Origin: Brucellaceae bacterium
GTDB lineage: Bacteria; Pseudomonadota; Alphaproteobacteria; Rhizobiales; Rhizobiaceae
Assembly: GCA_020637775.1 (NCBI GenBank)
Contig: JACKJV010000002.1
Coordinates: forward strand, 371,684 to 435,683
Direction of reading: 5' to 3'
Length of the DNA stretch: 64,000 nt
Below the pieces are notes generated by a model, which had not been told where the DNA came from, ran no database searches, and saw nothing but the letters and a program-made list of their open reading frames with translations. Shown piece by piece: positions 46,537 to 58,394 of the stretch. Both the position numbers and the translations under genes were made by a program. Numbering within the stretch: position 1 is the stretch's first letter; each line of letters starts with the position of its first letter.

Positions 46537-48549
46537 TCAGATGTTCCGGCCGGCCGTCAGATCCTTTTCCACAGTGGCATTGCCTGTCAGCCGCTGCTTG
46601 TAGACCTGCAGGTTCTCCATCACGCGCTGCACATAGTTGCGCGTCTCGCCATAGGGAATGCGCTCGACCCAGTCGATCACGGCGTCGACCGGCATGCCGC
46701 GCGGATCGCCATAGCGTTCGATCCACTGTGCGGCCCGGCGTGGTCCGGCATTGTAGGCGATGAACGTGAGGATGTAGGAGCCGGAAAAGCGCTCCAGTTG
46801 CTGCGTCAGATAGGCCGCGCCCAGCGTCGCGTTATAGGCCGGATCGCTGGTCAGGCGCTCGCCCGAATAGGCAAGCCCCACCTGGCCGGCCATTTCCCGC
46901 GCGGTGCCGGGCATCAGTTGCAGCAGCCCGCGCGCGCCCGCGTGGGACACCGCGCCTGTGTTGAACTCGCTTTCCTGGCGCGCGATCGCATAGGCCAGCG
47001 CCTTGTCCCCCGCCTCGATGGCGGCATCGTCGGGTATGGCCCCCATGGGATGGGCGAGCCCGCCCACATCGAGCCCCCGGCCGGCCGCGATCTTGCCGAT
47101 GCGAAGCGCCGTGTGATGATCGCCGCGGCTTTCGGCCATGCCCGCCAGCAGCGCGATTTCGCCCGGGCTTTCCAGTTCGCCGGCCAGGTCGCGGTAAAGG
47201 ATGCCGGCGCGCCAGCCGTGGCCGGCCTCTTCAAGGCGGCCGATAGCCTGCACCGCCGGGCGTGCGGCAAACAGCTTGCGGTCATGCGTATCGGCCGCCG
47301 GCGGCGCGATGTCGATCTGCTTCATGCCGAGCCTTGCGGAGGCAAGCTGGCCGTAGAACGTGGTTCCATGCTGCGCGGCTCGCCGGAAATGGGCTGTTGC
47401 ATCGCCAGCCGCGCCGGCTTCGATGGCCCGGCCCAGCCAGTATTGCGCCCGCGCGTTGGAAATCGGGCCGTCGGCGATGGAGGCGATGGTAGCGAAATGC
47501 ACCGCAGCCGCCTTGGCATCGCCGAGAAAGGTGAGGGCGATCCAGCCGGCGTGGAATTCCGCGTCTGCCACGGTGCCGGGCCTGCCACCCCGCTGTCCCG
47601 AGGCGATCGCATAGGCGGTCCGGTATTTCTTCAGGTCGATCATCTCGCGCGCCAGCGCCCGCCGTTCCACCCACCACTGGTCCAGATCGATGAGTTCGGC
47701 CGGATCGGCCGGCGCTTGCGCCATCGCCTCAGCCGCTTCCGCGAATTTGCCGGATCGGCGCAGGAACCGCGCCAGCGCGTAGGTATAGCCGGCGCTGCGT
47801 TCGCTTTCGGGAACCGCCTTCAGCAACGACGCGGCGTCGCTGCGGCCACGGATCACCGCTGCCCAGGCCTCCAGAAGGGCAGGGCGGCCGCACAATGGCG
47901 CCACGCGCCCGGCGGAGCGGATCCGGTCTTCATAAAGCATGTATTCCTGGCGGTGGCAGTGGTCCGCTTGGGCGATAATCGGGCCGAACCGGCTGAGAAT
48001 GGCCAGTTCATCTGTCGCGTCCAGCTTTGTCTCGCGCCAGAACGCGCCGAGACGGCGGGCGGCGTCTCCGGCCCTGTCTTCCGCCAGCAGCGCTTCGGCC
48101 AGCGCCATGGCTCCCTGCGCCGTTTCCGGTTCGCGGCCGGCAAAGGCGGCAAGCATGGCCGCCGGGGGCGCGTTCTCGCGCGCCAGCGCCCGTTCGTGGT
48201 GGCGGCGCAGCGCAGCCATGCCGGGCCAGCCTGACAGGTCTGCCATGGCCTCTTCCAGCTGGCTGCTCGAGAGGTCCGATCCACCGTAGAGCGCTGCCGC
48301 CCAGGTCAGGATGCGACGGTCGTCCGCCCCCGGGGCCATGCTGTCACGGGCGGCAAGCGCCGTGGCGACGTCGCCGCGCGAGATGGCGTCCAGCCCGGTT
48401 CTCAGCGCCGCGATGTCCTGCGCCATCGAAAGCGGGGAGGACGAGGGCACCGGAGGCACGCCATCGCGAAGGGTCATGGCGCCGGTAACCGCCGCCGTCA
48501 GCGCCAGCACACCGGCCAATGCCGGCAGGACCAGTCGGGTGCGTTTCAT
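46537..48549 (-). CDS. Soluble lytic murein transglycosylase
   Basis: The 670-residue periplasmic enzyme cleaves peptidoglycan to 1,6-anhydro muropeptides. A signal peptide (about 1-25) is followed by a long alpha-superhelical U-domain (about 40-500) and a C-terminal SLT lysozyme-like domain with catalytic Glu526 in ARQESEFN, LLQLMPGTA and IAYNAGPRRA. This matches E. coli Slt70 in layout and length. It is divergent from dapA, whose pathway makes diaminopimelate for the same polymer. Confidence 0.94.
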   Translation of the reverse strand: MKRTRLVLPALAGVLALTAAVTGAMTLRDGVPPVPSSSPLSMAQDIAALRTGLDAISRGDVATALAARDSMAPGADDRRILTWAAALYGGSDLSSSQLEEAMADLSGWPGMAALRRHHERALARENAPPAAMLAAFAGREPETAQGAMALAEALLAEDRAGDAARRLGAFWRETKLDATDELAILSRFGPIIAQADHCHRQEYMLYEDRIRSAGRVAPLCGRPALLEAWAAVIRGRSDAASLLKAVPESERSAGYTYALARFLRRSGKFAEAAEAMAQAPADPAELIDLDQWWVERRALAREMIDLKKYRTAYAIASGQRGGRPGTVADAEFHAGWIALTFLGDAKAAAVHFATIASIADGPISNARAQYWLGRAIEAGAAGDATAHFRRAAQHGTTFYGQLASARLGMKQIDIAPPAADTHDRKLFAARPAVQAIGRLEEAGHGWRAGILYRDLAGELESPGEIALLAGMAESRGDHHTALRIGKIAAGRGLDVGGLAHPMGAIPDDAAIEAGDKALAYAIARQESEFNTGAVSHAGARGLLQLMPGTAREMAGQVGLAYSGERLTSDPAYNATLGAAYLTQQLERFSGSYILTFIAYNAGPRRAAQWIERYGDPRGMPVDAVIDWVERIPYGETRNYVQRVMENLQVYKQRLTGNATVEKDLTAGRNI

Positions 48550-48693
48550 CTCGCCAACACTCCTTCTCGGGCCGTCCTCGGCAACCGGGACCGGAACCGC
48601 GAAATCCCCAGTCTGGCCGTGGCATGTGAAAACACGGTTAACGGGCCGTTACACGGCTGCCGCGCACGATTGCATTCCGGCGTGAAACCGCTC

Positions 48694-48722
48694 TTGCCGC
48701 ACGCGCATGGCGAGACTATGGT
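48694..48722 (+). promoter_or_regulatory. Candidate sigma-70 promoter of dapA
   Basis: TTGCCG (48694-48699), a 17-bp spacer, and TATGGT (48717-48722), with the flanking C's favoured in alphaproteobacterial promoters (CTTGCC and CTATGG). It lies 81 bp ahead of dapA. Confidence 0.45.
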
Positions 48723-48803
48723 GCCGCGCCTGTCGCCGGGCCGCAAAAACGGCTTCCGGCGCTCGTCTTGAAACCCTGAACGGCAGTCCTGGAGTCCACC
48801 GCA

Positions 48804-49685
48804 ATGTTCAAAGGCTCGTTTCCGGCCCTCGTCACGCCCTTCACGCCCGATGGCGCGGTGGACGAGAAAGCCTTTGTCGACCTGGTGGAATGGCAGATCA
48901 GCGAAGGGTCCAACGGCCTGGTGCCCGTCGGCACCACGGGCGAGAGCCCGACGCTGAGCCATGACGAACACCGCCGCGTGGTGGAGATGTGTGTCCAGAC
49001 CGCCGCGGGCCGCGTTCCCGTCATCGCGGGCGCCGGCTCCAACAACACGCGTGAGGCCATCGGCCTTGTCGAACATGCAGAGGAGGTGGGCGCGAGCGCT
49101 GTCCTCGTCGTCACGCCCTACTACAACAAGCCGGACCAGCGCGGTCTCTATGAGCACTTCGCCGCTGTCGCCCGCGCCACGTCGCTGCCGATCATCATAT
49201 ACAACATCCCGCCGCGCTCGGTCATCGACATGACGCCGGAGACGATGGGCCGCCTGGCGCATGATTTCAGGAATATTGCCGGCGTCAAGGATGCCACCGG
49301 CAAGATCGAACGGGTGACCGAGCAGCGTCTTGCCTGCGGCAGGGACTTCATTCAGCTTTCCGGCGAGGATGCCACGGCGCTGGGCTTCAACGTCCATGGC
49401 GGCGTCGGCTGCATTTCCGTATCCGCCAACGTCGCGCCGCGCCTGTGTGCCGAATTCCAGGCCGCGACGCTGGCCGGCCAATGGGACAAGGCGCTGGACA
49501 TGCAGGACCGGCTGATGGCGCTGCACAAGGCCATCTTCATGGTTTCCGGTGTGGCCGGCGCGAAATACGGCCTGTCGCGCATGGGCCGCATGGAGAATGC
49601 CTTGCGCATGCCGATGATGCCGGTCACCGATGCCGGCGCGCAGGCCATGGACGAGGCCATGCGTGCCCTCGGCCTGTTGAACTGA
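48804..49685 (+). CDS. dapA: 4-Hydroxy-tetrahydrodipicolinate synthase
   Basis: It condenses pyruvate and aspartate semialdehyde in lysine/diaminopimelate synthesis. The 293-residue TIM-barrel enzyme has Schiff-base Lys162 in GVKDATG, the Thr44-Thr45 pair in GTTGES, and Tyr133 in YNIPPR. The order dapA-smpB is standard in Rhizobiales. Confidence 0.97.
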   Translation: MFKGSFPALVTPFTPDGAVDEKAFVDLVEWQISEGSNGLVPVGTTGESPTLSHDEHRRVVEMCVQTAAGRVPVIAGAGSNNTREAIGLVEHAEEVGASAVLVVTPYYNKPDQRGLYEHFAAVARATSLPIIIYNIPPRSVIDMTPETMGRLAHDFRNIAGVKDATGKIERVTEQRLACGRDFIQLSGEDATALGFNVHGGVGCISVSANVAPRLCAEFQAATLAGQWDKALDMQDRLMALHKAIFMVSGVAGAKYGLSRMGRMENALRMPMMPVTDAGAQAMDEAMRALGLLN

Positions 49686-49711
49686 CAGGCCGCAAGGCGC
49701 ATGTATCGGCA

Positions 49712-50185
49712 ATGAGCAAGGTCAAGTCGACAAACGGCAAGGTGATTGCCGAAAACCGGAAGGCGCGGTTCTCCTACGCCATCGAGGACACCATCGAGGC
49801 CGGTCTGGTGCTGACCGGCACGGAGGTGAAGTCCCTGCGTCTCGGCACTGCCAATATCCAGGAGAGCTATGCCTCGATGGAAAACGGCGAGTTCTGGCTG
49901 ATCAACTCCTATATTCCCGAATATACCGAGGGCAACCGCTTCAACCATGAGCCGCGCCGCCTGCGCAAATTGCTCCTGTCGAAGCGCGAGATGGCGCGGC
50001 TGGCCAAGGAAACCGACCGCGAGGGCATGACCCTTGTGCCCCTGAAGCTCTATTTCAACGAGCGCGGACTGGCCAAGCTCCTGCTCGGCATCGCTAAGGG
50101 CAAGAAGATTCACGACAAGCGCGAAACCGAGAAGAAGCGCGACTGGAACCGTGAAAAGGCACGGCTGCTCAAGCAGGGCGGCTGA
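49712..50185 (+). CDS. smpB: tmRNA-binding protein SmpB
   Basis: It is required for trans-translation: it delivers tmRNA to stalled ribosomes. The 157-residue protein has the OB-fold ([32 protein letters not shown]), the conserved ESYA and the basic C-terminal tail [22 protein letters not shown]. Start at MSKVKSTNG; the in-frame sequence upstream is within dapA. 26 bp separate it from dapA, so it is probably co-transcribed. Confidence 0.96.
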   Translation: MSKVKSTNGKVIAENRKARFSYAIEDTIEAGLVLTGTEVKSLRLGTANIQESYASMENGEFWLINSYIPEYTEGNRFNHEPRRLRKLLLSKREMARLAKETDREGMTLVPLKLYFNERGLAKLLLGIAKGKKIHDKRETEKKRDWNREKARLLKQGG

Positions 50186-50364
50186 CCGGGGCGGCACGCC
50201 GGCTTGCTTCAGATCGTCAGGTGGCAGATGGCATGGCGGGCATGACCGCGATGTCTTGCGAACGCGCGCGCAATTCGACTTGAGGCGAAGACCCGCTTTA
50301 AACGCTTCCATATCATCATTCGTTCATGTATAGAGGTTTCCGGATTTGTCCTGGAGAATTCTGC

Positions 50365-50703
50365 ATGCTGTCTGGTTTGATGAAGCGCCTGACGTCAGGT
50401 GCGTCCAACACGATCGCCCATGATGATTTTGTCGCGGCGCTGAAGGCGAAGTCCCACGTTCTGGTGGATGTGCGCGAAGCGGGAGAATTTTCCTCCGGCC
50501 ACATCCCAGGGGCGGTCAATGCCGCTGTCGCGCTTCGATCCGTCGCGTATTCCCGCTGGCAAGCCGGTGATCCTCTATTGCGCCACGGGCGCGCGCTCGG
50601 AATGGCCGTTCGCGCGCGCTTCCAGCAGGCTGGCCGCGAGGATGCCGTCCATTACCGGCCAGGTGTGATGGGTTGGCGCCTGCAGGGTGGCAAGCTGGTT
50701 TGA
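50365..50703 (+). pseudogene. Rhodanese-like sulfurtransferase with two frame disruptions
   Basis: A single-domain rhodanese, normally about 113 residues. The first part (AHDDFVAALKAKSHVLVDVREAGEFSSGHIPGAVN) reads in one frame, the active-site part (PLSRFDPSRIPAGKPVILYCATGARS, catalytic Cys in YCATG) in another, and the end (QQAGREDAVHYRPGVMGWRLQGG) in the first again. Two bases appear missing near 50520 and one near 50600, total three. TGGAGA precedes the ATG. It pairs with the SQR gene, where a rhodanese would accept sulfane sulfur. Indels may be sequencing errors, or the gene may be decaying. Confidence 0.8.
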
Positions 50704-50820
50704 CCGGCATTGACGCGTGTCAAGGCGCGCGGATGCGTTGTCACACGAATATGGGTTGCGACTGACGCACGGCGTCGTGGCTGATCGAAATGACGTGCGG
50801 CTTTGGCGAAGGAGGAAGCG

Positions 50821-52110
<1,290 letters not shown>

Positions 52111-52194
52111 GCGCATGGATCGCCCGTCCGGGGAGGAAAGGCCGGGAGCGCGCTTCCGGCCGTTTTTCCAGGTCCGGTCCTGCCTTGCAGGATG

Positions 52195-52854
52195 TCAGCC
52201 CAGATGGCCTGCCACATCCTTGAAGACGGAACGGAACATGGCTTCGGTCAGCCGGCCGGTATTGGTGTTGTAGCGCGAGCAATGGTAGCTGGCGAAGATC
52301 GCCAGGCCGTCGACAGTGCTGCGCGCGCCGTGGCCGAATGGATGGGCGGCAACCCGTCCGCCCAGCGCGCGCACGGTCGAATCATGGGCGATCTTGCCCA
52401 GCGTCACCACGGCTTGCAGGTTTTCGAACCGCCCGATCGTCGCGCGCAGGAACTGCCGGCACGTGTTGATTTCCGCGCCCACCGGCTTGTTTTCCGGCGG
52501 CACGCAGCGCACGGCATTGGTTACGGCGGCGCCGGTCAGCTCCAGGCTGTCATCGGGTCGCGCCTCGAAGCGGCCCTGCGCGAAGCCGAAGTCCTTGAGT
52601 GTCGCATAGAGCAGGTCGCCGGCGTAATCGCCGGTGAAGGGGCGCCCGGTCCGGTTCGCTCCGCGCAGCCCCGGCGCCAGCCCCACCACGAGCAGGCGCA
52701 CATTCCGGTCGCCGCGCGCATCGGCAAGGGTCGGCACCGGCGCATTGTGCCAGTCCGGCTCGCGCCCACGCCAGAGCGCGATGAAATCATGCAGGCGCGG
52801 GCACAAGGGGCAATCGCGCGGGGGCTCCGCATCGGCTGCGGGCACTGCGGCCAT
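52195..52854 (-). CDS. Uracil-DNA glycosylase, family 5 (UDGb)
   Basis: The 219-residue base-excision enzyme has GLAPGLRGANRTGRPFTGD (motif A of family 5, with no catalytic Asp, as expected) and HCSRYNTNTGRLT (motif B). Four cysteines (CPLC, RCVPP and NTC) are placed to bind a 4Fe-4S cluster. ATG 52854 follows the NYN gene stop by only two bases, so translation is coupled. It is the second uracil-DNA glycosylase of the window, after the family-4 enzyme at 19 kb. Confidence 0.9.
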   Translation of the reverse strand: MAAVPAADAEPPRDCPLCPRLHDFIALWRGREPDWHNAPVPTLADARGDRNVRLLVVGLAPGLRGANRTGRPFTGDYAGDLLYATLKDFGFAQGRFEARPDDSLELTGAAVTNAVRCVPPENKPVGAEINTCRQFLRATIGRFENLQAVVTLGKIAHDSTVRALGGRVAAHPFGHGARSTVDGLAIFASYHCSRYNTNTGRLTEAMFRSVFKDVAGHLG

Positions 52855-52855
52855 G

Positions 52856-53446
52856 TCAGTAATCGTCGTCCTCGTATTCGTCCTCGACAACGGGCGCGCG
52901 GCGCGGGGCAGGGCGGTCGGAGGGATCGCGGCCCACCTTGTCCTTCAGCGACACGAGATCGATGAAGTGATCGGCCTGCCTGCGCAGGTCATCGGAGATC
53001 ATCGGCGGCTGCGAGGCCATGGTCGAGATGATGGAGACCTTGCGGCCCTTGCGCTGCAGTGCCTCGACCAGGATGCGGAAATCGCCATCGCCCGAAAAGA
53101 TCACATAGTGATCGACGGTCTCGGCCAGTTCCAGGGCGTCGATGGTCAGTTCGATGTCCATGTTGCCCTTGATCTTGCGCCGGCCCGAGGCGTCGGTGAA
53201 CTCCTTGGCGGGTTTTGTCACCACCTTGTAGCCATTGTAGTCCAGCCAGTCGATCAGCGGACGGATGGATGAATATTCCTGGTCCTCCACAAGCGCGGTA
53301 TAGTAGTAGGCGCGCAGCAGATAACCTTTTTCGTTGAAATGGCTCAGCAGCTTGCGGTAGTCTATGTCGAAGCCGAGTGCCTTGGAGGTTGCATACAGGT
53401 TTGCGCCGTCAATGAAGAGCGCGATTTTCTCGCGTGGATCGAACAT
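52856..53446 (-). CDS. NYN-domain (LabA/DUF88) putative RNase
   Basis: The 196-residue protein has a PIN-like NYN domain (about 7-165). Acidic residues that would bind metal are visible in ALFIDGANLY, GNMDIELTIDALEL and FSGDGDFRILVEAL. Many such proteins are thought to be RNases; the substrate is unknown. The C-terminus is a very acidic tail (VVEDEYEDDDY). The frame is open upstream to 54244 but that part runs through the rpoZ gene antisense; ATG 53446 is the conserved start. It is in an operon with the downstream glycosylase. Confidence 0.9.
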   Translation of the reverse strand: MFDPREKIALFIDGANLYATSKALGFDIDYRKLLSHFNEKGYLLRAYYYTALVEDQEYSSIRPLIDWLDYNGYKVVTKPAKEFTDASGRRKIKGNMDIELTIDALELAETVDHYVIFSGDGDFRILVEALQRKGRKVSIISTMASQPPMISDDLRRQADHFIDLVSLKDKVGRDPSDRPAPRRAPVVEDEYEDDDY

Positions 53447-53716
53447 TTCAGTTACCTCGTTCTGGGACGGCACATGTCCGGTGTTCGACGATCCGGCGCA
53501 TGCAGGAATCTTTTTCAGTCGGTTTCGCTGGCAGCTACTAGGGATTTGCCTAGCTGCTGTTTCTTGCCTTGCCAAGGAAAATCGGTTTTTTGCCTTATTC
53601 TTCCCAAACTTTAGCGGCAGGAAGGGAATTTGGACGTCTTGCGTCGCAAGCGGCTTTTCTGTATGGAGCCGCTTTGCCCTCCCTCGAATGCACGGAATTG
53701 AAGAAAGAGGCATTTC

Positions 53717-54121
53717 ATGGCCCGCGTTACCGTTGAAGATTGCATCGACAAGGTCTCGAATCGGTTTGATCTGGTTCTTCTGGCCAGCCACCGCGCCCGT
53801 CAGATTTCGCAGGGCGCGGCGATCACGGTCGATCGCGACAACGACAAGAACCCGGTCGTCGCCCTGCGCGAGATCGCCGACGAGATGCTGTCGCCTGGCG
53901 ACCTGAAGGAAGATCTGATCCACTCGCTGCAAAAGCACGTGGAAGTGGACGAGCCCGAGGCCGATGTGCCGCCCGCCATCGACAAGCCGGTCGAGGAGAC
54001 CGCGGAAGCGGCAATGGAAGATGCAGCCGACGAGCCGGTCACCTTCGACCGCATGTCGGAGGAAGACCTTCTTGCCGGCATCGAGGGCCTTGTGGCGCCG
54101 GAAAAGAACGACGATTTCTGA
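53717..54121 (+). CDS. rpoZ: RNA polymerase omega subunit
   Basis: The 134-residue protein starts [29 protein letters not shown] with the omega core ([17 protein letters not shown]) and a long acidic C-terminal tail usual in Rhizobiales. A hairpin AAGCGGCT (53648-53655) with AGCCGCTT (53667-53674) lies in its leader. The neighbour rsh is the ppGpp enzyme, and omega is part of one ppGpp site on RNA polymerase. Confidence 0.96.
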   Translation: MARVTVEDCIDKVSNRFDLVLLASHRARQISQGAAITVDRDNDKNPVVALREIADEMLSPGDLKEDLIHSLQKHVEVDEPEADVPPAIDKPVEETAEAAMEDAADEPVTFDRMSEEDLLAGIEGLVAPEKNDDF

Positions 54122-54242
54122 TTGGCCCTGCGCGTGGCCTTCCGCCCGCGCGGCAGACAGTTTATCAGTGTGTGACATGCGCCGCTCCGGCACCGGTGTG
54201 GCGCATGTTCTGTTTTCGACCGTGACGGGAACCTGAAAGCCC

Positions 54243-56456
54243 ATGATGCGCCAGTACGAGCTTGTGGAACGCGTCCAGCGCTACAAGCCCGAAGTCAACG
54301 AGGCCCTGCTGAACAAGGCCTATGTCTATGCCATGCAGAAGCATGGCCATCAGAAGCGCGCTTCCGGCGACCCCTATTTCTCCCATCCGCTGGAAGTCGC
54401 CGCCATTCTCACCGACATGCATCTCGATGAGTCCACCATTGCCGTGGCCCTTCTGCATGACACGATCGAGGACACCGACGCCACCCGCAAGGAAATCGAC
54501 GAGCTTTTCGGGGACAATATCGGCAAGCTTGTCGAGGGGCTGACCAAGCTCAAGAAGCTCGACCTGGTTTCCAAGAAGGCGGAACAGGCGGAAAACCTGC
54601 GCAAGCTCCTTCTGGCCATTTCCGACGATGCGCGTGCTTCTCGTCAAGCTCGCCGACCGGCTGCACAACATGCGCACGCTCGATCACATGCGCGAGGACA
54701 AGCGCCATCGCATTTCCGAGGAAACGATGGAGATCTATGCGCCGCTGGCCGGGCGCATGGGCATGCAGGACATGCGCGAGGAACTGGAGGAACTGGCTTT
54801 CCGCCACATCAATCCGGAAGCCTGGCGCATGGTCACCGAGCGCCTTGAGGGGCTGATGAGCCGCAATGCCGGCGTCATCGGAGAGATCGAGCAGCAGCTT
54901 TCGGAAGTCTTTCGCAACAGCGGAATCAGCGCCGATGTGAAGAGCCGGCAGAAGAAGCCCTGGTCGATCTTCCGCAAGATGGAATCAAGGCGCTGTCCTT
55001 CGAGCAATTGTCCGACATTTTCGGCTTCCGCGTGGTGGTCGATGGCGTCGACGACTGCTACCGGGCGCTGGGCGCCATCCACACGACATGGTCCATGGTG
55101 CCGGGGCGTTTCAAGGATTACATCTCAACGCCGAAGAGCAACGATTACCGCTCCATCCACACCACCATTGTCGGCCCGTCGCGCCAGCGCGTCGAACTGC
55201 AGATCCGCACCCGCGGCATGCACGCCATTGCCGAATATGGCGTGGCCGCCCATGCCATCTACAAGGACAAGGCCACCAGCGCGCTGACCGATGGCCATGC
55301 CATTTCGCGGGACACGAACGCCTATGCCTGGTTGCGGCGCACCATCGAGCAATTGTCGGAAGGCGACAATCCGGAGGAATTCCTGGAGAACACCAAGCTG
55401 GAACTCTTCCACGACCAGGTGTTCTGCTTCACGCCGAAGGGCGCCCTGATCGCCTTGCCGCGCGGCGCCACACCGATCGATTTCGCCTACGCCGTTCACA
55501 CCGAGGTCGGCGATACCTGCGTCGGCGCCAAGATCAACGGGCGCATCATGCCGCTGATCACGGAACTGAAGAATGGCGATGAGGTGGAGATCGTGCGTTC
55601 CAAGGCGCAGGTGCCGCCTGCCGCCTGGGAATCCGTGGTCGTCACCGGCAAGGCGCGTGCCGCCATCCGCCGCGCCACCCGCACTGCCATCCGCAAGCAA
55701 TATTCCGGTCTTGGCGTGCGCATCCTGGAGCGCGCCTTCGAGCGCGCCGGAAAGACCTTCTCGCGCGAATCCCTGAAGCCTGTCCTTCACCGCCTCGGCC
55801 ACAAGGAGATCGACGATGCGCTGGCGGCCGTGGGGCGCGGCGAAACGCCCTCGACCGATGTCATGCGCGCCGTATTTCCTGACTACAAGGACGAGCGGAT
55901 CACGCAGACGCGGCCCGAAAAGGGCGCTGGCTGGTTCAACCTGCGCAATGCGTCCGGCATGGTCTTCCGCATTCCCGGCCAGAAGGACGCCGACGCCAAT
56001 CCGCGCAATGCGCTGCCCATCCGTGGCGTGCGCGGCGACCTGCCTGTCAACTTCGCACCCGAGGGCGCCGTGCCGGGCGACCGTATCGTCGGTATCCTGA
56101 CGCCGGGTTCGGGTATCACCATCTATCCCATCCAGTCGCCCGCCTTGACCGCCTTCGACGACCAGCCCGACCGCTGGATCGATATCCGCTGGGACATTGA
56201 CGAGGCCTCCGGCGAGCGCTTCCCGGCGCGCATTTCCGTCAATGCCATCAACGCGCCGGGCTCCCTGGCCGAGATTGCCGGCGTCATTGCCGAATCGGAT
56301 GCCAACATCCACAAGCTGACCATGGTGGAAACCGCGCCGGATTTCACCGAAATGGTGGTGGATCTCGAGGTCTGGGATCTCAAGCACCTGACACGCCTGA
56401 TCGCCAGGCTCAACGAGACGGCCAGCGTCGGCCAGGCCCGCCGGGTCCATGGCTGA
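54243..56456 (+). pseudogene. rsh: RelA/SpoT-family (p)ppGpp synthetase/hydrolase (Rsh) with two frame disruptions
   Basis: The bifunctional stringent-response enzyme is normally about 740 residues. The hydrolase HD domain (ALLHDTIEDT) starts in one frame. After about 54630 (two bases missing near SDDVRVLLVKLADRLHNMRT) the reading continues in another frame through KKPWSIFRKMES. After about 54988 (one A missing in a short A-run) it returns to the first frame through the synthetase (SDIFGFRVVVDGVDDCYRALG), TGS (FTPKGALIALPRGATPIDFAYAVH) and ACT domains to 56456. Total loss is three bases. Rsh is usually the only such enzyme in these bacteria, so sequencing error is more likely than true inactivation. 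Confidence 0.88.
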
Positions 56457-56481
56457 CCGCCAAGCGAGGGAACAAGCACCG

Positions 56482-57066
56482 ATGACCATGACCACCGACG
56501 ACGTTCTGGCCATTTTCCGTGAAGCCGGCGCCGTGCTGGAAGGCCATTTCATCCTGACCTCGGGCCTGCGCAGCCCGGTCTTCCTGCAAAAGGCCCGCGT
56601 CTTCATGCATGCCGGCAAGACCGAGATCCTGTGCCGCGCGCTGGCGGAGAAAATACGGGCCGCCGTGCCGGGCCGGATCGACTATGTGGTCGGCCCGGCC
56701 ATTGGCGGGCTGATACCCGCCTATGAGACGTCGCGTCACCTGGGCGTCCCGGCGGTCTGGGTGGAGCGCGAGAACGGCGAATTCCGCCTGCGCCGCTTCG
56801 AAATGGAGGAGGGCGCGCGCGTCGTCATCGTCGAGGATATCGTCACCACCGGCCTGTCGATTCGCGAAACCGTCGATGCGCTGCGCAAGATTGGCGCCGA
56901 TGTCGTCGCCGCGGCCTGCATCATCGACCGCTCGGCCGGAAAATCCGACGTCGGTGTGCCGCTGGTCGCGCTCGCCGAATACGAGGTGCCGGCCTATCCC
57001 GCCGACGATCTTCCGCCCGAGCTTGCCGCAATTCCGCCCGTAAAGCCCGGTAGCCGGAACATCTGA
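56482..57066 (+). CDS. pyrE: Orotate phosphoribosyltransferase
   Basis: It makes orotidine 5'-monophosphate from orotate and PRPP. The 194-residue enzyme has the PRPP loop [13 protein letters not shown] and [12 protein letters not shown], the family start. [18 protein letters not shown] is also conserved. Start at MTMTTDDVL (56482; 56488 also possible); an in-frame ATG at 56449 overlaps the rsh stop but has a poorer ribosome site. Confidence 0.94.
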   Translation: MTMTTDDVLAIFREAGAVLEGHFILTSGLRSPVFLQKARVFMHAGKTEILCRALAEKIRAAVPGRIDYVVGPAIGGLIPAYETSRHLGVPAVWVERENGEFRLRRFEMEEGARVVIVEDIVTTGLSIRETVDALRKIGADVVAAACIIDRSAGKSDVGVPLVALAEYEVPAYPADDLPPELAAIPPVKPGSRNI

Positions 57067-57266
57067 CCCTCCGTTTCGGTCTTTCGTATTGCAAGCCCTT
57101 TGCCGGAGTGGCTTTTTGCTTGCCGCGATCAAGCCGGAAAGCTTATGAACGAAGCCAAGCCGTTGGCTTTCAGTGCGGCGGAAAGCGAAGGTCGAAAAGA
57201 AAGGTTTAACGGTCCCGGATCTAAGGTCGGGTCGGTGTGGCGATGTTTCGCCGGGGAATTGGTTGA

Positions 57267-57884
57267 ATGCTATTCAGGCGGCGCAAGAAGGCTGATTTTG
57301 TGGAGCGTGCGCGCACGTTCTTCTGGCCCCGCCGGTCCTTCCTGAGGTCCGCGCAATATTTCATCAAGCGGGTGCTGCGCCTGTCGGCCACGCCGCACGC
57401 CATCGCCGCCGGTGTCGCGGCTGGCGTGTTCGCCTCCTTCACGCCGTTTCTCGGTTTCCACTTCGTCATCGCCGCGGCGCTCGCCTGGCTGATTGCGGGC
57501 AATCTCCTGGCCTCCGCGCTCGGTACGGCCATCGGCAATCCGCTCACCTTTCCCTTCATCTGGGCGGCGACCTACAAGATCGGCCAGGCCATCTCCGACG
57601 GCGGTTTCGGCCATGCCCACAAGCACATCAACCTGTTCAAGCTGTTTGCCGACCTTGAATTCTCGCAGCTCTGGCAACCCGTGCTCAAGCCCATGGCCGT
57701 CGGCGCCATTCCGCTGGGCATCGCCTTTGCGGCCGGCTTCTATTTCCTCACCCGCTGGTCGGTTGCCGCCTTTCGCGAGCAGCGCCGCAAGCGGCTAGCC
57801 GAGCGTGCGCGCAAGCGTGCCGCGCGCATGGCGGCCCGCCACGCCACCCAGACGGCTGCCCCGAACAATGCCGCGGTAAGCTGA
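57267..57884 (+). CDS. DUF2062 membrane protein
   Basis: The 205-residue protein with three hydrophobic segments has the DUF2062 signature: [29 protein letters not shown] and [16 protein letters not shown]. The C-terminus is basic (Arg/Lys/Ala). It is a conserved neighbour of acpS and lepB in Rhizobiales. Its function is unknown. A 200-bp gap separates it from pyrE, so it probably has its own promoter, and it overlaps the acpS start by one base. Confidence 0.9.
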   Translation: MLFRRRKKADFVERARTFFWPRRSFLRSAQYFIKRVLRLSATPHAIAAGVAAGVFASFTPFLGFHFVIAAALAWLIAGNLLASALGTAIGNPLTFPFIWAATYKIGQAISDGGFGHAHKHINLFKLFADLEFSQLWQPVLKPMAVGAIPLGIAFAAGFYFLTRWSVAAFREQRRKRLAERARKRAARMAARHATQTAAPNNAAVS

Positions 57885-58294
57885 TGATCATCGGCCTTGG
57901 CTCGGACCTGATCGACATTCGCCGGGTGGAACGCTCGCTGGAGCGGTTTGGCCGCCGGTTCACCGATCGCATCTTCACGGAGGTGGAGCGGGCCAAATCC
58001 GACCGCCGCAAGGAGCGCGCGGCATCCTATGCCAAGCGGTTCGCGGCCAAGGAGGCCTGCGCCAAGGCGCTTGGCACCGGGCTTTCGCGCGGTGTCTTCT
58101 GGCGCGACATGGGCGTGGTCAACCTGCCGGGCGGCAAGCCCACCATGAACCTCACCAATGGCGCCTTGCGCCGCCTTCAAACCATGATGCCGGCCGGGCA
58201 CAGGCCGGTGATTCACCTGACCATCACCGACGATTTTCCGCTCGCCCAGGCCTTTGTCATCATTGAGGCGCTGCCGGAACTGCAACAGGGCTGA
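57884..58294 (+). CDS. acpS: Holo-[acyl-carrier-protein] synthase
   Basis: It transfers phosphopantetheine from CoA to apo-ACP. The 136-residue enzyme has the magnesium ligands Asp8 (GLGSDLIDI) and Glu57 ([13 protein letters not shown]). ATG overlaps the DUF2062 stop (TGATG), so translation is coupled. Confidence 0.95.
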   Translation: MIIGLGSDLIDIRRVERSLERFGRRFTDRIFTEVERAKSDRRKERAASYAKRFAAKEACAKALGTGLSRGVFWRDMGVVNLPGGKPTMNLTNGALRRLQTMMPAGHRPVIHLTITDDFPLAQAFVIIEALPELQQG

Positions 58295-58394
58295 GACAGG
58301 CCCGAACGGGCAGTCTGCCTGCGGCGGCATGGTTGCGCCGTTGCAGCCGGACCTTCGAGCCGTTAAGAGAAACGCCGGACCCACAGAGGAAGAC

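Noticed and set aside
52856..54244. A 462-residue version of the NYN protein
   Set aside because: The N-terminal 266 residues come from antisense reading of rpoZ and its leader; the conserved NYN protein begins at 53446.
57100..57345. A small ORF between pyrE and the DUF2062 gene
   Set aside because: No conserved motif, weak ribosome site, and it overlaps the DUF2062 start in another frame.
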